A stretch of DNA of 64,000 bases, taken from NCBI GenBank assembly GCA_025617745.1, contig CM046863.1:55752498-55816497 (forward strand). The letters are read 5' to 3'. Origin of the DNA: Heliocidaris erythrogramma (lineage: Eukaryota; Echinodermata; Echinoidea; Camarodonta; Echinometridae). The notes below the pieces were generated by a model, which saw nothing but the letters and a program-made list of their open reading frames with translations, had not been told where the DNA came from and made no database searches. Shown here piece by piece: positions 52,056 to 63,771 of the stretch. Within the stretch, counting starts at the first letter, position 1, and each line of letters begins with the position of its first letter. The translations under genes were made by a program, and so were the position numbers.

Positions 52056-53450
52056 TATCGTGCTTTTCGGGCTCTTGATATACAAATATGTTTTTTTTTT
52101 TTTTTTTTTGTTATTTGCACGTGAAACCGTTTTCATCTTGTTGTGGTTTACCGTGTTTACCGTGTCATATATGACCCAGCCTTGAGAATTATGACAGAAG
52201 TGATTTGTCTTGTATCGTTCTTGTAAATACTCTAACCAGGACATTGAATTGAACATGTTTTATTTATTGGCATGTCTGTAAATAGAATTTGAAAAAAAAG
52301 GAGTTTTAGATCATTTATGTAATGCCAAACTTGTATCATTTAACGCTCACAGGGATGTGGTTTACATTTATTAATCCCTGTCAGTTTAAAATCAGTATGT
52401 TTTTTACCCATCGATTATGTTAAAATTGTGTTGTTTGTTGTAAAGTCTCACTTGGTTAATGACCATTCAAAAAATGGTATCACCGTTTTGTGATAAGTGC
52501 AATGGACGTATTTTGGGAGCAAAAAGGAAATTGGAAAGGAACGTATATGATAGTCTCATGTTGTTTTCCTTTTATAAAAAGATATATGTATGAGATCTTG
52601 TGTCATTCATTTCATGATTTCTGGTGAATTTTAGAGTATATCCGTGAGAAACGCTAGATAACAGCTATACACTAAACTGCCCAACATTAGGACCTTTCCA
52701 CCCCGACGGCTGCCCTTACAACAACCTCGGTGTTCCGCATGGATATAGCGTGTGTGGCATGTGTAGCATACACCATGTACACAGTAATATGTTTTTACAC
52801 TTGTGTACACGTTGTAGTACAACTTGGCGTTGTCTGAGTACTGTGTCCCGGTATCTAAATTAGTCTTCACCTCACACTTGTTTAATGTTTAACTTGAGTA
52901 GGAAAAGACTTCACAGCAGCTTAGTTTTATTAGAACCTTGTTGTTTATCATCTAAAATAAAATAAATGTGACGAATAGTTTTGGAGGGTTTACCAAAACA
53001 ACTGTACAATACATGTAAGGTAAATACTAATACGTCCTGAATTCCTGATGAATAATTCCTCAATCTCTTAATCTAGTTACAATATGATCAAACCCAGAGT
53101 GAACATGTAACTGAATATTCAAAGCATTAATATAAAAACAATTTTTTGAGAAAATGTCAGAAAAAAAAATCCTTCAAGTAAACTTTGCAAACTGATCCTA
53201 GTTTAAATAATTTTAATAACACTCCAAAGTGTCAAATTCGCTTTTACTAGCTCCTGGCATAGTTCAGTGCATTATATTAGTAGCGTTAGTGTAAGTTGTT
53301 TGGCATGCATTTTTAAAGTAAATAATGTTAGCATCGTATTTTAAACGTAGTATGGTTTGTAAATAAATATAAACTTTGTAAAGGTTGAAACATGATGTGA
53401 CATAATGTTAAGTGACTTTAAGAAGATGATAAAAGAGAAAGAAAACCGGG
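52056..53450. other. Region without recognised genes
   Basis: A T run at about 52090-52109 and AT-rich sequence are present. I see no repeat family member, exon or RNA gene here. Confidence 0.45.
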
Positions 53451-53454
53451 TAAA

Positions 53455-53875
53455 ACAGTGGAGAGAGAGAAAGAGAGAGAAGGGAGAGAAACAGAGATTA
53501 AAGAAGGACAGTGAGGAGGAGAAAAGGGAGAGATAGATGAGGGAGGGGGAGAGAGAAAGAGAAGGATATAGGAGAGAGAGAGAGAGAGAAGACAGAGAGA
53601 GGGGGGAGAAAAAAGAATGAGAATGGTGAGAGAGAGAAAGACAAAAAGTGAAAATGGAGAGAAAGAAGAAATAGAGATAGAGGGAGAGAGAGAGAGACTA
53701 GAGAAAGAAGAAGAAGAAGAAGAGAGAGAGAGAGAGAGGGGGGGGGGTGATTGAGTGAGATATTGTAATTTTCTTCACTCTTTTTTCTCTCTCCCTCTCA
53801 TCGTTTCACATTTTTTTTGTCTCTCTCAACCTCCCAGCCCTTCTCTCTCCCTCCTTCTCCCTTCATCTATCTTCC
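53455..53875 (+). repeat. Purine tract followed by pyrimidine tract
   Basis: GAGAGA/GAAGAA-rich sequence from 53455 to about 53750 is followed within 30 bp by CTCTCT/CCCTCT-rich sequence to about 53875. The two can pair imperfectly. The arrangement mirrors 38880-39145. It is simple sequence. Confidence 0.75.
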
Positions 53876-54284
53876 TTCTCACTAATGTATTTGTAGTAAA
53901 TTGAGATCGTGGTTATTGATGTGCGTAGGTATTTGTGCGTTGGAAAACACTGGGTGGAATTCTTGATTTGTTTAAATCGGATATTTGTATGCAAACAATT
54001 CAAAGGTGAAAACAAAAGAAGTAATTTTAAATTTCTGTATGATGGATGCTCCTTTACATAATAGAATGTAAACTTTGGACATCAAATGTGTCATTGAAGA
54101 TATGATTGTGAATGATATCAGTCTGGTATTCTCTTGAAGAGTTTTAAAACAAAAGAATAATAAGATAATTATTCGTGGTTGATGTTAATATACATATTAA
54201 ACAAATTATCCAGCTTAATATTCTGAATATGGTTATTCTTTGAGCTTTCATGAGTTTGGTATTATCTTTAGTAGTGCTAGTTAT

Positions 54285-54418
54285 TGTCGTCGTAGTAGCA
54301 GTAAAGGTATAGTAGTAGAAGTAGAAGAAGAAGAAGATGCAGAAGTAGTATAGAAGTAGAAGTAGTAGTAGTAGTAGTAGTAGTAATAGTAGTAGTAGAA
54401 GTACTAATAGTATAATAA

Positions 54419-54455
<37 letters not shown>

Positions 54456-54500
54456 TACAGTAATATTAATAGTAGAAGTACTACTAGTAGCTGTATAAGT
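54285..54500 (+). repeat. (GTA)n microsatellite
   Basis: GTAGTAGTA runs with AGAAG interruptions, followed by TACTAGTAGCTGTATAAGTC. The same flank occurs at about 59146 and 60050. It belongs to the repeat-unit family covering 55.1-60.4 kb. Confidence 0.8.
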
Positions 54501-55324
54501 CTAAGGCGGTGGGTGATACACTCTGATACACAAAACTGTTAACCCGTATATTTCCCTAAAAAAATGTCTAATTGTACTGACAGAAAATAGATAAAACGAT
54601 TATATACTCTATGAATGCTGTATAGTAGGATGTTAAAAAGAGCTCACACTCAATATAGGCCCTTCTCACTCCCCAGAAATGTGTGTTTTAGACTTTTATT
54701 TTAGCGTTCAAATTTTGCCTTAATTTAAAATGAATCAAGGTAGATATTATGAAAAAGAAGAGCGTCTACCAAACATCAGATGACTAAAAAAGAACAGCTT
54801 TGTTCATGTATTTGATTGAATCTATTGCATATAGATCAACTGTCTCCATGTCTCGAGTTTAAAAGATGTAAAAGCCTCTCCCTTACCCCCCCCCCCCCCC
54901 ACCCCCCCCGAGCCGCAGGGAGCTAGCACGCTCTGCGCGTTCGGTCCGACCACCACCTCCCAAAATAAGATCCACGCTAGAAGAGAGTAAACAGAAAGCT
55001 ATAAGCAACTTACAGTGAACATATTTATTTGCCTTTTGTCGTCTTTATGGGAGTGGGAGTACACAAAAGCTACGTTTGAAGGCAGAAGTTGGCATGGTCA
55101 CGTCACGTCACCAATATGAAAAAAGTTGTATTGCATAATATAAAATTACTGTCATTCATCGTGAAATGTGCTACGATCTGTTGTGTTTCTACTAGAAATG
55201 GAACAAACCATCCAATAAAATTCACTGTGTCAACAATTTCAAAGTTTTTTCATAGAGAGTACAAACAGATCAAATGGTGGTTCAATTACTTTGAAGGCGA
55301 ATGATTTAGGGTGCGATCACAGAC

Positions 55325-55369
<45 letters not shown>

Positions 55370-56150
55370 TTGATAGTTCTAGTAGTAACATCAGTATCAT
55401 TAGTACTAATAGGTAAAATATTTATTAGTTACTGTACCATCAAACATAACAAAATATGTTACAATATACATATTTATGTATAGGCAACATATCGTATTTC
55501 AATGTTGACATAATACGAGTATTAAATAAGAGCGTAAAAATGGGGCGATGATACAGAGAGGTTACAGCCTAAAACAAAGTTTGCAACCCAGAAATATTGA
55601 ATTCATAACATTCAAAATAAACAAAGTAGAAACAGGGGTGACTTGCTGTAGAGAAAGAGAGAGAGAGAGAAGGGGTGGGTGGGGTTTTCAGCTATCAAGC
55701 TATATGTTGGCGTACACATTTAATATTATTTATGTTCTATTATACACATGTAGTACATGGTTCAAATAAGTTCAATACGTTAAATATAGCAAATGATTAT
55801 CTCATTGATTGCACGAGACTGAACTGACATGTAAGTACATCCACAAATAAATGTTCAACTAAGTAGAGTTTGCTTGGTATCGTTGAATTAACAGATTTCT
55901 TGTATGGGCTTTGCACTGCGAATGCCAAGAGAAAGTGAGTTCCAAATGTCTGGATCAGGGTGTCTAATGGATGTCATATAAAAGCCATTGAAGTTTCAGG
56001 ATTACTTAAGTGATATTCATGTAATTGCCAAGTATGTTATGCATGGATATCTTTATTCAAACTGACTAATGGTTGGAGGTAGAAAAGCAACCAACCGTTA
56101 TATGAACGGAACATAAACACTGCCTTTTGTATAAAGTTTATATCAGTTAC

Positions 56151-56580
56151 TCTCACAGTCAGACCCAACTTCGGAAAACCGAGCACAGGTATATACTCCG
56201 AAACCGTCGTATGAATATAGAGCCCTGATCGTTCAGTGCGAGGCAGTATGTACAAAGGCATGGGGAAAATCTTGCAAAGTCAACCTGCCAGCTATATATT
56301 CTTAAACATAATGCTGCGTGTCAATTACCTTCAAAACCCGTGAATGATTCGCCATATGAAATGACTTTCAAATGAAAAATTTGAAATAAATATATCTGCA
56401 GCACTATTTTGGAAAAAAATATTATCAACAGCAGGTCTACATTGCAGGATTTCCCCCATGCCTTGTGTACACACTGTCTCGCACTGAATGATGAGGGCTC
56501 TATATTCATCTTGCTCTTTACGCCGTTTTCGGAGTATAAACCTGTGCTCGGTTTTCCGAAGTTAGGTCTGACTGTCTGAG
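56151..56580. mobile_element. Foldback element with ~140-bp arms
   Basis: The arms at 56151-56288 and 56432-56580 are inverted copies, for example ACTTCGGAAAACCGAGCACA, TGAATATAGAGCCCT, TTCAGTGCGAG and AAGGCATGGGG. The right arm has about 9 extra bases. The spacer is about 140 bp. The two short - strand frames over it are by-products. No target duplication was made out. Confidence 0.75.
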
Positions 56581-56654
56581 CGTTTAAAAAATCGCAACTA
56601 TAGAGGGTCCGAATGGTCACGATAACAAGCATTCGTGAAAACTAGAAATTTCTT

Positions 56655-56895
56655 TTGCAAAAGAAGCACTTCATCGGCAGGCCTATATACCTGGAGTCTG
56701 CCCATAACTATACAATGAGAAATTTAAGAAAGTATCAGGGAATTGTACAACATGTATAAAATATTCAACAGCATACTATGCTTTAGTTTATACAATAAAC
56801 CAACAATAGTAGTGTTAAGTGTTGAAGTAGTTGTGATGGTGATGGGTGGTGGAGTAGTAGCTGTTGTATAGGTGAATAGTAGTAAATTAATGCCA
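56655..56895 (+). repeat. Segment duplicated at 62840-63070
   Basis: AAGCACTTCATC, GTAGGCCTATATA/GCAGGCCTATATA, GGAGTCTGCCCATAA, AAGAAAGTATCAGGG, ATAAAATATTCAAC and CAATAAACCAACA occur in the same order in both places, about 6.2 kb apart. The edges lie next to a foldback here and next to an hAT-like fragment there. Confidence 0.75.
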
Positions 56896-56897
56896 TA

Positions 56898-57567
56898 TGT
56901 GACCAGGCACCACAAAACCACCAACAAATCGCCAGATATGAATATTTAGTTAAGGTATGATTCTGAAAGAGCAGATTCTCAGCTTTAAAATGATATATAA
57001 CTCATTAGCATAACTCATTAGCATTGGATGTTCCTATGCACAGTCCCTCATAATGTTACTTCTGAGAAATAAGGGTTTAAAGTTTGCAGTCTATTAAAGC
57101 ACTCTGACTTGCAATGTTGTTGTGCTAAGGTGACAAAAGGAGAATTAGAACTCTATTAAAATTTCTATGAAGAGATTATTAGATTGTCCTAAAACTTGGC
57201 ATACTAATTAGTCATATCCTGTTCATCATAGTGCACAAGTGTCAATGCAAGAACTTACGCTGTTTAGAATTTATGGGAGATCAAATTGAGACAAGTATTC
57301 AGGGTCGTAAAAAAGAAAAATAATACAAAATCCAGAGAAGACACACATTAATTAATTAACATTAAGTCTAATAAAAAACTGTCAAAAATACCACTTTTAG
57401 ACTTTTTGGTGCCTCCAAATATTTAGATTCCTTAGAAAAAAAGTATACTTATTTCAGGAAATACCCAAAACTAAAATTTGACCAAGCCAACCAAAAACAC
57501 ATTGATGGAGCTCTAACTGAAAATCACACAGTGGGACTTTTTGGTGGTTTTGTGGTGCTTGGTCACA
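56898..57567. mobile_element. TIR element TGTGACCAGGCACCACAAAA with TA duplication
   Basis: The ends are TGTGACCAGGCACCACAAAA and, read inward from the right, TGTGACCAAGCACCACAAAA. TA flanks at 56896-56897 and 57568-57569. It is 670 bp and AT-rich inside with no transposase. It is inserted in a copy of the local repeat unit. Confidence 0.82.
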
Positions 57568-58197
57568 TATTTAATTCATGTTGCATTTCCTTCCCAAAGT
57601 AAAAAACATGTTTACTTATTAAAGCACGTCATTAAGATTAAAGGCCAATGCGGATAAAAACAATTCACGGTCGGTTTATCATAAGACAGTAGCCTTTTGT
57701 TGGGTTTCTACCAGAAGTGGGACAAATCTTTCAGTAATGTCACTGTGATTTAATTTACACTCTTTTTTTTTAATAGAAGGTCTTCAAGACATCAAAAGTT
57801 GGTTTAATTTCTCGGAGCCTAAATGTTTGTGGCTCTGAATATATGATGAGTACTAACTGCGGTAAAGTATTCCTACATATGATTTTAGTAACAGTAGTGT
57901 AATAGTAATAACAGAGTAAAGAAGCTGCACGTTGAATCCATGTTGTAATTTGTTCCAAACAACAAAAATAATGTTGAAATATTATTACACGTCATCAAGC
58001 CAAAAACTAATCTTTCTTAAGAAAACATTTCGTTCGCTCATGAAATATGCTACCTTTTTTTCCAGAGGAGGAACAAACCCTCCAGTAATATCCCTGTGTC
58101 GAAAATTGCGAATTTTCATTAAAGAGAGTACCAAGAGATTACAAGTTGATTTAATTATTTTGAGTATGAACGATTTCGGGTACGATTACAGTCGAAA

Positions 58198-58230
<33 letters not shown>

Positions 58231-59964
58231 AAGTAGTTTTGTTGATATCATTTTTTTATTCAAGAAAATTAGAATACAATACAAGAGGTAAATAAAATTA
58301 TCTGTCCAACAAGGTTTGACAAAGAAAAGGAAAGCATTTGACAGAGTATTAAAATAAACATCATAGTGAGAAAGTTGCAATTGTACCAGGTACGTCACTT
58401 ATAAAGGCGGATGGCATGTTTGCATGATTTGTACCACATAAATATTTATAGTAGTATTAGTAATATATTAGTAGTAGAAGTAGTAGCCGTATTAGTAGTA
58501 GTGGCGGTAGTACTAGTATAGTTATTGGATAGAAGTGCGATAGCAGGAAATACATGGCATGTTTTATCCCTGTTGTATTCTCTTCTCAATTTCAAATACT
58601 AGTACATGTGTAATGATTAAAACACCCCATCCGGTTTAAGGTTAACGCGGATAAAAGCAATTCACGGTTGCTTTATCGTAAGATATGTTGCCTTTTGTTG
58701 GGTTTCTACCATGCAGAAGGGGAACAAACCATGGCATAATATTACTGTGGTTTTGGTGTAAGCTTTTGTGAGCATGCATGGTTAGTGTAAGAGGTTTACA
58801 TGTTATTTGTCGGAAATATAGTATACACTTCAGTGGGTCTGCTGAAATACATTGGACTGCACATTATTTGATTAATAGTACGGTGATTGACTTTAAGCTT
58901 CTACCAGGCAGTGAGTCAATTGCGACTAAATGAACATCAATTTTGTTCATAATCTGTCCTCGTCATCGTCGTCATCGTAGTAGTAAAAGTAGTAGTAGAA
59001 GTAGTAAATGTAGTAGAAGTAGAAATAATAGTAGTAGTAGTAGAAGTAGTTTCAACAGAAGTTGTTGTTGCTGCAGTAGTAGTAGTAGTAGTATAGTAAT
59101 AGTAGGAGTAGCAATAGTGTAACAGTAGTATATTATACATGCAAGTACTACTAGTAGCAGTATAAGTCTAAGGTGGTGGGTGGTTGTTGTAGTAGTATTG
59201 TTATTATATAAAAGGTTGGATAGTCGGAAATACATGGCATGTTGAATCCATGCTGTATTTCCTTCCCAACGTCAAATACATTTTTACTGATTTAAGCACA
59301 TCATCAAGGTTAAATGTTAACGCGGGTAAAAGTCAATGCGCGGTCACTTTGACATGAAATATGCTATCTTTAGTTGGTTTCTATCAGAAGAGGAACAGAC
59401 CATCTAATAATATCACTGTGTCGAAAGATACACAGATTTATATAGAGAATACCAAGAGATCAAAGGTATTAAAGTATTAAGTTTGAATATGGTTATTGTT
59501 TGAGCTGTCACGAGTTTGTTATTTTATTTAGTAGTCCTAGTCATTGTTTTCGTCGTAGTAGTAAAAAGTAGTAGTAGTAGATGCAGTAGTACAAGAAGTA
59601 GAAACAGGAGAAGTTGTAGAAATAAAAGTAGAAGTAGTAGTAGTAGAATTAGTTTCAATAGAAGTTGTAGTCGTAGTAGTAGTTGTAGTAGCTGTAGCTG
59701 TAGTAGTAGTAGTAGTAGTAGTTGTAGTAGCTGTAGCTGTAATAATATTTATTCCAATGCTCACACCAACCATATACATTCACACATCATTACACCTCAT
59801 CTATGTAAAATGTTACTAGAAACATCCTTCTTCTTCTATAAGGGTTTTTTTAATTTCTTTTCACCAGAAATGGAACAAACCATCCATTGATTTCACTGTG
59901 TCGAAAAGTTCTTTTTTTCATAGAGGGTACTGAAAGATCAACAGCTGGTTAAATTACTTTGAAC

Positions 59965-59998
<34 letters not shown>

Positions 59999-60515
59999 AT
60001 ATTAGTAGTAGTAGTAGTAGTAGAAGTAGTAATATTAATAGTAGAAGTACTACTAGTAGCATCATAAGTCTAAGGTGGTGGGTGGTTGTTGTTGTAGTTG
60101 TATTGCTTTTATATAGAAGTTGAATAGTCGGAAATACATGGCATGTTTAATCCATGATACAGTTCCTTCCCAACGTCAAATACATGTTTACTGATTAAAG
60201 CATGTCATCAAGGTTAAAGGTTAACGTGGATAAAAGACGATTCACGGTTACTTTGTCATGAAATATGTTAACTTTTGTTGAGTTTCTACCAGAAGAGGAA
60301 CAAACCATCTAATAACATGTGTCGAAATTTACACAGTTTTTCATAGAATACCAAGAGATCAAAAGTTGGTTCAACTACTTTGACGTAAATGATCTTATGT
60401 GTTAAGCCTATGGGAGTTAGAAAGTGCTCGGGTTAAGGACATTTTGAATTACATGAAATAGAACGCTGAATACAACATAAAATGAAATATAAACTAGAAT
60501 TGATGCATGAATTGC

Positions 60516-60779
60516 GGGATAACCTCGCTAGTCATAAGGACTGCTATTCATAGGACCACTTATTCATAAGGACCGCTATCCATAACGCCTGACTAAATGA
60601 ATAGCGGTTTTGTATGAATAGCGGTCCTTCTACTAAGCGGGCAAACCACAGACAAATTACCTCGCTATTCTTAAGGACTTCCGTTCAAAAAGACCACCAT
60701 TCATAACTATTCATAAGGACCGCTATTCATAACGCGTGTTAAATGAATAGCAGTTTTCTATGAATAGCGAGTGGACCCC
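60516..60779. mobile_element. 264-bp relative of the 5.5-kb satellite-borne element
   Basis: The left end is GGGATAACCTCGCTAGTCAT and the right end, read inward, is GGGGTCCACTCGCTATTCAT. The flanks TGAATTGC (60508-60515) and TGAATTTC (60780-60787) form an 8-bp duplication with one mismatch. The interior has CATAAGGACCGCTAT words in both orientations. The ends match those of 29751-35271. Confidence 0.83.
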
Positions 60780-60789
60780 TGAATTTCCT

Positions 60790-62760
60790 GCAGTGAGGAA
60801 AAAAGAAATTTTAGACAGTGGGTCAAGAGGCATGGATGGTATCTTCAAAATTAACAATTTTGTCACCAAGAAATGAACAAAATGCCTCTGCAGGAACAAA
60901 CACCACTTTTCCTGATGATAAGCCATACCCTAGGATTATTTACCCCATTACTGCCACGACATTGAGTCCTCCAACCCATACGTATGGAAGTGCCACTGGG
61001 ACAACTACCCGTAAGGACATAAATGTTCTGTTAGTGGTTATAAACCATCTATCCTTCGGGGTGTGCCCTTTTGGGTGATTGTCCTCTGTGGATGCTGTCC
61101 TACACGTAAATTGTATTGGGGTAATTGTCCAAGCTAGGGGTTACTTCTTGTAGGGAAACTGTTCTGGGGTGCATAGTTAAGTACACAGACGGCTCTTCAT
61201 GGGAAATAGTGTTCCCTTTTTTTTCAACATGGATGCCTAAGTAAAATCCAACGCTAAAAACCCCAAAAACGAACGATGCCATCGACTGATTTTGCATAAA
61301 CAGTGCCCAAATTTTATGTTTAGTGGCCCGCCATTGTCTTTATGCATTTCAGAGCCAACCTTGGAGTTAGAAACATTCGTTTGGTGTTGAAAACCAACTA
61401 TAGACAGTTAAAATGAAATATGTATAATGGTTAAGTCCCACCAAAGACCACATGGTCCTGGTATTTGTTCTAAAAGGGCCCAAAGGACCAGCTACTCACT
61501 AGAGTCGAAAAGGGTGCTTTAAATACCTTTCTCAAGTTAATAGAAGCTCAGTAAATGGCTACTTTAATATCAAAATGCAACGATACATTGTGGATATGAT
61601 AACATGTTGGCCAAATGTCTGAAAGGTACTCATTTTTTTTATTTTAGAGTGCCAAATAATGTAGCACATGTGATTATATAGCATAAAACTATAGTGCTAT
61701 GACATATTTTCTTTCTAAAGATATTTGAAAATATCCCTGAATCCCTGAATCTATTGATTGCCGCCCAATTGAAAATGCATTAAAAATCATATATATCACT
61801 GACTTCCATATGGAAACATATATTCTACGTGGTATGCAAATGTTATTGGTGATAGTCATGCATGATAATTTTAATAATTTCTAATGGTACTAACAGAAAA
61901 GCGATAAAACGATATCCTCTATGAATGCTGTGGTTGGTATTTTACAGTCTGCCAAATGATAGTCAACTTGCAAACAATGCGCTTTCCCAAGTGTTAGTGA
62001 CTAGTGCTAATCTAGTCACCTGGTCTACGATGTCTTTCTTTCATAGAGTTTGAATTTTGTAGGTTGCTATGTCGGGCAAGCTTACTTATTATTTTTCTTT
62101 GAAAAGATGCCTATCCTAATGGAAAAAAGGGAAAGGTCGTTTGCGAAAAGTTGCTCATGGGCCAATTACGAACTCGCTTATTAGTATCAAACTAGGGAAG
62201 GATTTAGTTGCCAAGAAGAGAATAGACCGCTTCGGTAATGTATACACATTTGATATATACCTATAAACAAAGGTTGTTCTTGACAACCTGAAAACTTGCC
62301 GGAAGCTTGTCGGACATAGCAACAAATAATGTATGCAAACTGGACTCCGAGCATTGAGGCACATTTATAAAAATCAGGTTAATGGAATAGCTCGTCACTA
62401 GGCGCTCAGAGAATATATGTGCAATATTTAAATACATTACAGAAGCCGTCTATTGACTTCTGTGTTCTTGTGTAGAATAGACTTGGTGCATGGAAGGGGA
62501 AAATGTGTAGAATGTATACTCTGCCAGGCCAATTTCCATAGATCCCGCGTTTTATTTCCCAAACTATTAACAGTCACTGATCGATGCCTTTTACTTAAAT
62601 GGCTTGAATAAAATGATTTAGAAATCCCACATGGCTGTAGTCAAACTTGGCCCTCCCCCACATGTTTCCTTATTTTCTATCAAATTGTAAAAAAAGAAAA
62701 TTGTAATTTTCATCACAGTGATGTTATTGTATGGTTTGTTCTGCTTCTGGTAGAAATCCA
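60790..62760. other. Region without recognised genes
   Basis: No exon, RNA gene or repeat family is recognised, except a stretch near 61880-61950 (ACAGAAAAGCGATAAAACGA, CTCTATGAATGCTGT) that resembles 54575-54625. The frame at 60818-61078 has a slightly protein-like composition but no family resemblance. Confidence 0.4.
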
Positions 62761-62764
62761 ACAA

Positions 62765-62840
62765 AAGACGCGAAAGCACTGACGTTTTAGCACCCTTTTA
62801 AGCCAGAATGTAGTTCGACGCCCTGGCGGCTTTTCTGTTA
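62765..62840. mobile_element. hAT-like family fragment
   Basis: ACGCGAAAGCACTGACGTTT, TAGTTCGACGCCCTGG and CGGCTTTTCTGTTATTT correspond to the internal block of 6612-8380. Both ends are missing. Confidence 0.5.
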
Positions 62841-63069
62841 TTTTGCATAACAAGCACTTCATCAGTAGGCCTATATAGATGGAGTCTGCCCATAAGCTAT
62901 AACAATAAGAAATATAAGAAAGTATCAGGGCATTGCACAGCATTTATAAAATATTCAACGTCATACAATGCTTTATTTTATGCAATAAACCAACAGTAGC
63001 AGTGTTAGTTTTGGAAGGAGTTGTGATAGTGGTAGTAGTATTGCTGTGGTATAGTTGGATAGTACATGT

Positions 63070-63330
63070 AGTACATGGCATGTTAAATCCATGTAGCATT
63101 ATTATTATTATTATTATTTATTCGGCAAAGACAAATATCAAGAAATCAGAGGATACAAAACAGTAGATTAGAAGAGAGTCACATGGATGCCGGGAAAAGA
63201 AAAAGATTAACCAAATAACTATGACCCGAAGGTCTTCTTTTCCAATCCATGTGACTTTACATAAATGAAATAGAATAAAATAAGATACAATTAATGAATT
63301 ACAGTTACAATTTTCAGAAATAGTAATCCT
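63070..63330 (-). repeat. Probable retroposon 3' end with (ATT)n tail
   Basis: (ATT)n at 63100-63120 followed by TATTCGGCAAAGACAAAT fits the 3' tail of a retroposon read on the - strand. An inner inverted pair, AGTCACATGGAT and ATCCATGTGACT, brackets about 63177-63253. No RT sequence is seen. Confidence 0.35.
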
Positions 63331-63736
63331 AACGTAAAAAGAAAGTCCACACCGGTATTGAATTAACTGCAAGAAAAAACAGAAAAAGATATTTCTTGCA
63401 CAAAGCAAATGGGAGAGGAGCACGCAAGAAACGTCACGGAGCCGCCAGTCCATGCCCAACCGACTGCAGCTCCACCCCCCCCCCCCCCACCTCCCCCCCC
63501 CCCCCCATGAACCCTGTCCGAACCCCCACCATTCTGTCCCTATCACCCTTACACCTGCATTAAAACAAAACAAATTCCAGGTGGACTTTCCCTTAAATAA
63601 ATAAATACAATACAAAACAATAATGTCGCCTTGTGCACATGTATATAGCACCGGGGGAAAAAAAAAAAAAAAGTAGGTGAATACAATGTACACAAGCCCG
63701 GCATTATACCCGAAGAGGGCGCTGTGCAGCTGAGTA

Positions 63737-63771
<35 letters not shown>

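Larger units (their letters stand above)
55075..60400 (+). repeat. Family of degenerate repeat units interleaved with (TAG)n
   Basis: A unit of roughly 250-300 bp recurs near 55080-55370, 57580-57790, 57935-58235, 58550-58790, 59222-59500, 59810-60000 and 60115-60390. Common words are ATACATGGCATGTT.AATCCATG, CTTCCCAACGTCAAATACAT, CATCAAGGTTAAAGGTTAAC, ATGAAATATGCTA, TTTCTACCAGAAGAGGAACA and ACCAAGAGATCAAAAGTTGG. (TAG)n tracts lie between copies (55327, 58198, 58977, 59560, 59964). The blocks at 59140-59500 and 60045-60405 are closest, 905 bp apart. Confidence 0.75.

Noticed and set aside
59516-59890. Ser/Arg/Cys-rich ORF of 124 codons
   Set aside because: Product of (TAG)n/(AGT)n microsatellites read in the serine frame.
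60818-61078. ORF with protein-like composition as an exon
   Set aside because: No matching splice sites, no paralogue, and no family resemblance. Kept only as unassigned sequence.
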